DNA from: Coleofasciculus sp. S288
GTDB taxonomy: Bacteria > Cyanobacteriota > Cyanobacteriia > Cyanobacteriales > Coleofasciculaceae
DNA: 6,044 nucleotides
Reading direction: 5' to 3'
NCBI GenBank assembly: GCA_020216575.1
Contig: JAIUYC010000285.1
Span: forward strand, 1-6,044
Shown piece by piece: positions 6,011 through 6,044 of the stretch. The first letter of the stretch is position 1. Each line of letters starts with the position of its first letter. Both the position numbers and the translations under genes were made by a program. The notes under the pieces are model-generated. The model made no database searches. It saw nothing but the letters and a program-made list of their open reading frames with translations, and was not told the origin of the DNA.

Positions 6011-6044
6011 AAAAAAAGAGCCTGAAACGGTTTAGAATCAGGCT
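6011..6044 (-). terminator. Intrinsic terminator for a gene beyond the right edge
   Basis: On the minus strand, AGCCTGA (6038-6044) pairs with TCAGGCT (6019-6025) around a 12-base loop. A C and then seven T follow (the A run at 6011-6017 on the plus strand). A 7-bp stem followed by a T run is the form of a rho-independent terminator for leftward transcription. It implies that a minus-strand gene ends just outside the window. The stem may extend past the window end. There is no T run on the plus-strand side within the window. Confidence 0.65.

Noticed and set aside
5808..6035. 75-aa plus-strand open frame starting with TTG
   Set aside because: It has no ribosome binding site or domain, contains the 12-bp duplication, and stops inside the terminator loop.
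1..6044. CRISPR array, tRNA or rRNA genes
   Set aside because: No regularly spaced repeats of 25-40 bases, no tRNA cloverleaf and no rRNA-like sequence were seen. The short repeats present are too small and too few.

Overview
The window most likely comes from a cyanobacterium, probably a filamentous, genome-rich type. It contains two perfect HIP1 octamers (GCGATCGC at 708-715 and 5361-5368) and several near matches. It also carries protein families typical of that phylum: a DUF4058 protein, a vMAP-type N-terminal domain fused to an ATPase, and a large membrane/ATPase protein. No taxon below the phylum can be supported from this sequence alone.

Layout. Positions 1-358 hold no convincing complete gene. 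This leader carries three AAAGTCG copies, a 10-bp tandem repeat and a small palindrome, all before the first real gene. Positions 359-1399 (+) encode a 346-aa protein with a small N-terminal helical domain of vMAP (vWA-MoxR-associated protein) type followed by an AAA/STAND-like P-loop ATPase domain. Eight bases later, after a good ribosome binding site, 1408-4422 (+) encodes a 1004-aa protein. It has a hydrophobic N-terminal domain built on a striking every-fourth-residue glycine pattern, a helical middle of unknown role, and a second P-loop ATPase domain with a C-terminal winged-helix-like tail. The two genes look like a single operon in which both products carry related ATPase modules. This is the candidate unusual system: probably a membrane-targeting, NTP-dependent switch of the kind proposed for prokaryotic conflict or immune signalling. 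That role is inference.

Right of 4422 the strand changes. A short, frame-disrupted minus-strand coding remnant (4426-4688) overlaps and follows a complete DUF4058 gene (4649-5449, minus). DUF4058 has motifs that resemble the PD-(D/E)XK nuclease fold. Upstream of it, at 5492-5745 (minus), is a decayed 3' piece of a DDE/rve-type transposase, recognisable by a QDNGIVERSHR motif. Positions 5746-6010 have no convincing gene but contain two hairpins and a 12-bp tandem duplication. The window ends in an intrinsic terminator on the minus strand (6011-6044), which implies a leftward-transcribed gene just beyond the right edge.

The two plus-strand genes probably work together. The DUF4058 gene and the transposase remnant look like ordinary accessory DNA beside them.
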